From: Streptomyces nojiriensis | GTDB lineage: Bacteria > Actinomycetota > Actinomycetes > Streptomycetales > Streptomycetaceae | Reading direction: 5' to 3' | Assembly (NCBI RefSeq): GCF_017639205.1 | Contig: NZ_CP071139.1 | Coordinates: 7,191,501 to 7,255,500, forward strand | Length of the DNA stretch: 64,000 nt | Shown here: positions 60,830 through 64,000 of the stretch, one piece after another | How positions within the stretch are numbered: the first letter of the stretch is position 1 | How the letters are laid out: every line of letters starts with the position of its first letter | Notes under the pieces: generated by a model | Database searches by the model: none | Told to the model about the DNA's origin: nothing | The model's input: only the letters and a program-made list of their open reading frames with translations | Program-made: the position numbers and the translations under genes

Positions 60830-63253
60830 TCAGGACAGCTCGTACACCGCCATCCGGCCGTTGTCGTAGACCTTCTTCGCGAGGTCGGCCAGGAGCGGCG
60901 ACTCGGCACCCGACGGGCGGTGCGCCACCACGTAACGGACGTGGTGCCGGTCGTGGAGCCGGCTCAGGATCTCGGCCGTCGGCCGGTAGACGGCGTCCTC
61001 GTTGAGCCGGAACAGCTCCTGGTCCCAGAAGGGGCCGTTGTAGGCGGCCGAGCCGCCCGACAGCGCCATGGCCCGCGGCGCGTACGCCCAGCCCTCGATC
61101 AGCACCGACCGCTCCGAGTACGCGCTGAGCCACTGCGAGCGGACGTTGTCGCACGAGGCCCCGGCGGGCAGCGGACCCTCCAGCTCCCAGCAGTGGCTGT
61201 TGGTGGCCACCACGTCCGACGGCTCGCTGTGGGCGCGGATCCAGCGCGCCGCCTGCACCTGCGAGCCGGGCATGACCCAGGAGTACGACCACAGGGACTC
61301 CCGGGACTGCAGGACGTCGTGGAAGAGCCCCGGGGTGCCGGCCGTCAGGGCGGCCGTCAGCAGGACGATCGCGCCGCGCCCGCGCAGCGCGGGCCACACC
61401 CGGCCGCCGAGCCGCCACAGGACCGCGCCGGCCAGGGCGGCCAGCGCCAGCGCGGCGGCCAGGGCGAGCGCGGGCAGCAGCACGGAGTAGGAGGTGACCG
61501 CGCGCCGCTCGTCCCCGGCGAGCCGCAGCACGTAGGCCGACCAGCGGCCGGAGTAGCGGTAGATCCCGAAGGTGAGCAGCGCCGAGAAGGCGAGCACGCC
61601 GAAGGCGAGTGCGGCCTTGCCCCGCGCGCCGAGCGCGGCGCGTTCGAAGGTCTCGCAGAAGCCCCAGGCCGAGAGCACGGCCCCGAAGGGCAGCGCGGCG
61701 AGCGTGAAGTAGCTGGCGTTGTAGCCGTTGACGGCCAGGTAGGCGCACGGTCCCGCCACCGAGGCACCGAGCAGGAACCACTGGACGGGTTCCAGCCGGA
61801 AACGGCGCTTCGAGATCAGCGGGATCACGCCGAGCAGCTTCAGCTGGTGGTTGAGCACGAAGGCGAGGAGGGTGCCCACGACCACGAGGGCCTGGAACGC
61901 CGGCGAGCGCAGGTGCCCAGGATCGGCCCAGTAGCCGCGGATGTTGCCGAACGGGATGACTTCGAGGCCGTAGCTCTCGAAGTGGAAGATGACGGCCGTC
62001 GCGAAGAGCTGGGCACCGCCGAGGATCGCGCCCAGCCCGACCACGTGCCACGGGATGCGCCGGGTGGTGATCAGCAGGATGAAGCCGGTCAGGGCCAGGC
62101 CGGCCAGGGTCACGGGCAGGGTGCTCGCCTTGGCCGCGGTGGAGGCCAGGGCGAACAGCGCGACGAGGACGTACACCCCGCGGCCGAAGAGCGGTGCCCG
62201 GTCGGCGCCTTCGCCGTCCGCGGCCGCCCCGCCGTCCTTGCGGCTCCTGCGCAGCGCGTCGCCGACGACGCCCATCAGCGCGATCAGCAGCGGCTGGCTG
62301 TAGGTCTGGGAGAGGCTCGACCAGGACATCAGCCGGACGGCGGGGGCGCCGAAGGTCCAGGTGGGGACGGGGTTGGGGTAGGCGGCGGTGAACTCCGCGA
62401 CCGCGAAGACCAGCAGCGCGGCCAGCGGCCCCGCCCAGGCCCGCCCGATGAGGCGCCGGGCCACCACGGCGGTGATCACCATGCCGAGCGCCGCCAGCGC
62501 GGGGACCATGAGCCTGGACTCGATCACCGCGAGGTCGAGGTGACCGACCATGTCGGTCATCGCCATGTGGGCGAAGGTGAACCAGTGGTAGTACAGGGGC
62601 TCGCCGGAAGCCTGGGGAAGGGTCAGCGGGACGTTCTGCTTCGCGTTCGCGGCGAGCGACAGCATGTACGGCATGTCACCGAACAGCCTGCTGTCCTCCT
62701 TGTCCGGGAGCACCGGATACAGCGACAGGAAGACCTGGTGGAAGTAGACGCTGCTGAGCATCACCGTGCCGGAGACCGACCAGGACCAGCCCAGCGAAGG
62801 GCTGGCGTACCCGCGCGGGCGCCAGTGCCGGCGGAGCTTCGGTACGGCCGCGAAGGGAACCACCACGGCGAGCGGCCAGGCGAGGGTGAGCGACTGGGCG
62901 CCGACCCCGACGAGGACCGCCCAGGCGGCCAGTTCCAGGACGAGGCCGGTGACCGCACCGAAGGCGAGGTCCTCGACCAGCGAGTGCGGCCGCCGGCGGA
63001 GGGCCCGGAAGACCAGCGTGCCGGGGAGCACGACGCCCCAGAGCACGTAGAAGGTGTACCGGGCGATGCCGCCGACCGGGGTGTCCGAGGCGAGCAGCAG
63101 GGAGACCAGCAGGAGGTAGGCGGCGGCCGCCGGCAGGAAACGCCACAGGACGTGCGGTCCGGGCCGGTCGGTCGCGCGGGACGGGGACGAGCCGCTCAGC
63201 GGCCGCGCCCCGAGGTCGGTCCGCTCGGGCGCGGCGCTGCCAGTTGTACCCAT
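60830..63253 (-). CDS. Large polytopic membrane protein (GT-C glycosyltransferase-like)
   Basis: An 807-residue membrane protein with about fourteen helices and a C-terminal extracytoplasmic domain of about 150 residues (VMPGSQVQAARWIRAHSEPSDVVATNSH). This layout fits GT-C glycosyltransferases that use polyprenyl-phosphate sugars to modify the cell surface, though no DxD in the first loop is certain. The next gene on the same strand is a family 2 glycosyltransferase of the polyprenyl-phosphate type, which would make the donor. The ATG at 63253 is followed by 40 soluble residues. Confidence 0.75.
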   Translation of the reverse strand: MGTTGSAAPERTDLGARPLSGSSPSRATDRPGPHVLWRFLPAAAAYLLLVSLLLASDTPVGGIARYTFYVLWGVVLPGTLVFRALRRRPHSLVEDLAFGAVTGLVLELAAWAVLVGVGAQSLTLAWPLAVVVPFAAVPKLRRHWRPRGYASPSLGWSWSVSGTVMLSSVYFHQVFLSLYPVLPDKEDSRLFGDMPYMLSLAANAKQNVPLTLPQASGEPLYYHWFTFAHMAMTDMVGHLDLAVIESRLMVPALAALGMVITAVVARRLIGRAWAGPLAALLVFAVAEFTAAYPNPVPTWTFGAPAVRLMSWSSLSQTYSQPLLIALMGVVGDALRRSRKDGGAAADGEGADRAPLFGRGVYVLVALFALASTAAKASTLPVTLAGLALTGFILLITTRRIPWHVVGLGAILGGAQLFATAVIFHFESYGLEVIPFGNIRGYWADPGHLRSPAFQALVVVGTLLAFVLNHQLKLLGVIPLISKRRFRLEPVQWFLLGASVAGPCAYLAVNGYNASYFTLAALPFGAVLSAWGFCETFERAALGARGKAALAFGVLAFSALLTFGIYRYSGRWSAYVLRLAGDERRAVTSYSVLLPALALAAALALAALAGAVLWRLGGRVWPALRGRGAIVLLTAALTAGTPGLFHDVLQSRESLWSYSWVMPGSQVQAARWIRAHSEPSDVVATNSHCWELEGPLPAGASCDNVRSQWLSAYSERSVLIEGWAYAPRAMALSGGSAAYNGPFWDQELFRLNEDAVYRPTAEILSRLHDRHHVRYVVAHRPSGAESPLLADLAKKVYDNGRMAVYELS

Positions 63254-63336
63254 GTGTCGTGTTCTTCCCTACCTGCTGTGCGTCGGCCGCCCCGGTCCGG
63301 GGCGGCCGGGAGCGCCCCGGCCCGGGACGCCGGGGA

Positions 63337-64000
63337 TCAGGCCGCGTACTCGGAGACCCGCTGGTCGCGGTCGGCGGCCGCGGTGTCCTCGGCGGAGTCG
63401 TAGCCGACGAAGTAGGCGGGCCGGGCCTGGACCGCCGAGTAGATCCGGCCTATGTACTCGCCGAGCAGGCCCACGCAGATGAGCTGGACACCGCCGATGA
63501 AGAGCATGCCGATGAACAGCGACGACCAGCCGGGCACGGTCGAGCCGAACGCGTACTGGAGCGTCGTGTAGATCGCCAGGCAGAAGCAGACGAGGAAGCT
63601 CAGCAGACCGAGCCAGGTGGCGAGCCGCAGCGGGCTGGCGGAGAAGTTGGTGATGCTGTCGAGGGCCAGGCGGACCATCTTGGACAGCGGGTAGTGGGTG
63701 CTGCCGGCGACCCGCTCCTCGCGGACGTAGACGACCTCGCCGCTGCTGAAGCCGAGCCACGGCACGAGTAGCCGGTAGACCGGCTGGTGCTCGGGCAGGG
63801 ACTTGAGCGCGTCGACGGCGGCCCGGCTGAGCAGCCGGAAGTCGCCGGCCTGGTTCGGCATGTTCTTGCCGACGAGCTTGCGCATCAGCCAGTAGTAGAC
63901 GCCGGCCGTGCGCCGCTTGAAGAAGGTGTCGGTGCCGCGGTCGCCGCGGACGCCGTAGACGATGTCCAGGTTCTTCTCGCGGGCCAGCTCGTACATCTCG
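63337..64000 (-). CDS. Family 2 glycosyltransferase, GtrB/DPM1-type (5' end outside window)
   Basis: The visible 220 residues are the C-terminal part of a GT2 protein: DIVYGVRGDRGTDTFFKR, the loop PNQAGDFRLLSRAAVDAL, YPLSKMVRLALDSITNFS and two C-terminal transmembrane helices (WLGLLSFLVCFCLAIYTTL and LFIGGVQLICVGLLGEYIG). This matches polyprenyl-phosphate glucosyl or mannosyl transferases. The N-terminal nucleotide-sugar part lies beyond position 64000. An in-frame ATG at 63996 is internal, not the start. The 807-residue GT-C-like gene follows on the same strand. Confidence 0.9.
   Translation of the reverse strand, partial: EMYELAREKNLDIVYGVRGDRGTDTFFKRRTAGVYYWLMRKLVGKNMPNQAGDFRLLSRAAVDALKSLPEHQPVYRLLVPWLGFSSGEVVYVREERVAGSTHYPLSKMVRLALDSITNFSASPLRLATWLGLLSFLVCFCLAIYTTLQYAFGSTVPGWSSLFIGMLFIGGVQLICVGLLGEYIGRIYSAVQARPAYFVGYDSAEDTAAADRDQRVSEYAA

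Overview
The window is a stretch of a Streptomyces-type actinomycete chromosome. The supporting signs are very high GC with GC-biased third codon positions, many GTG and TTG starts, stop/start overlaps (ATGA, GTGA), F420-linked oxidoreductase families, SpoIIE-type PP2C phosphatases, GlxA and BCCT families, and rare TTA (bldA) codons confined to a few genes. No rRNA, tRNA, CRISPR array, transposase or integrase was recognised.

Layout. 1-10.7 kb: a 74-bp tandem repeat, a small hypothetical gene, an EamA exporter, then a sugar module (Gfo/Idh/MocA dehydrogenase divergent from an operon of lipoprotein binding protein, permease, ATPase, ROK kinase and membrane protein), a metallo-hydrolase, exonuclease III, a small conserved protein and a lone amino-acid ABC ATPase. 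10.7-19.4 kb: envelope region with a CocE-type hydrolase, a lipoprotein L,D-transpeptidase, a FemX-like peptidyltransferase, MurJ, and an AfsQ1-like response regulator, histidine kinase and lipoprotein operon. GTnAC-n6-GTnAC-like sites lie in two of the envelope-gene promoters. 19.5-28.2 kb: P450, membrane-anchored unknown, gamma-glutamyltransferase, an accessory methionine aminopeptidase divergent from a small XRE regulator across a palindrome-rich 64-bp gap, alginate-lyase-like lipoprotein, PPOX protein, an unusual helical protein and a DUF3887-like secreted protein.

28.4-33.0 kb: a four-gene pyrimidine (or hydantoin) catabolism operon consisting of a nitrilase-type amidohydrolase, class III aminotransferase, dihydropyrimidinase and an F420-dependent LLM oxidoreductase; no classical dihydropyrimidine dehydrogenase is present. 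33.3-34.6 kb: a TTA-containing secreted protein resembling lactococcin 972 followed by an AT-richer multi-pass membrane gene, a candidate bacteriocin/immunity pair. 34.6-43.4 kb: FAD monooxygenase, then an 1827-residue protein of 18 tandem Ig-like repeats plus a C-terminal cap (about 66 Cys, no signal peptide), and upstream on the same strand small phage-type genes. This 33-43 kb part is the accessory region of the window.

43.6-64 kb: IMPase-like phosphatase, CrtI-like FAD protein with an overlapping macrodomain hydrolase, Lrp regulator divergent from an EamA exporter and aminotransferase, a sulfite-oxidase-like molybdoenzyme, two convergent PP2C phosphatases with PAS/GAF sensors, GlxA-type regulator divergent from an isochorismatase-type hydrolase, an intergenic inverted-repeat element and terminator, glycerate kinase, BCCT transporter, a large GT-C-like membrane protein and a family 2 glycosyltransferase cut by the window end.
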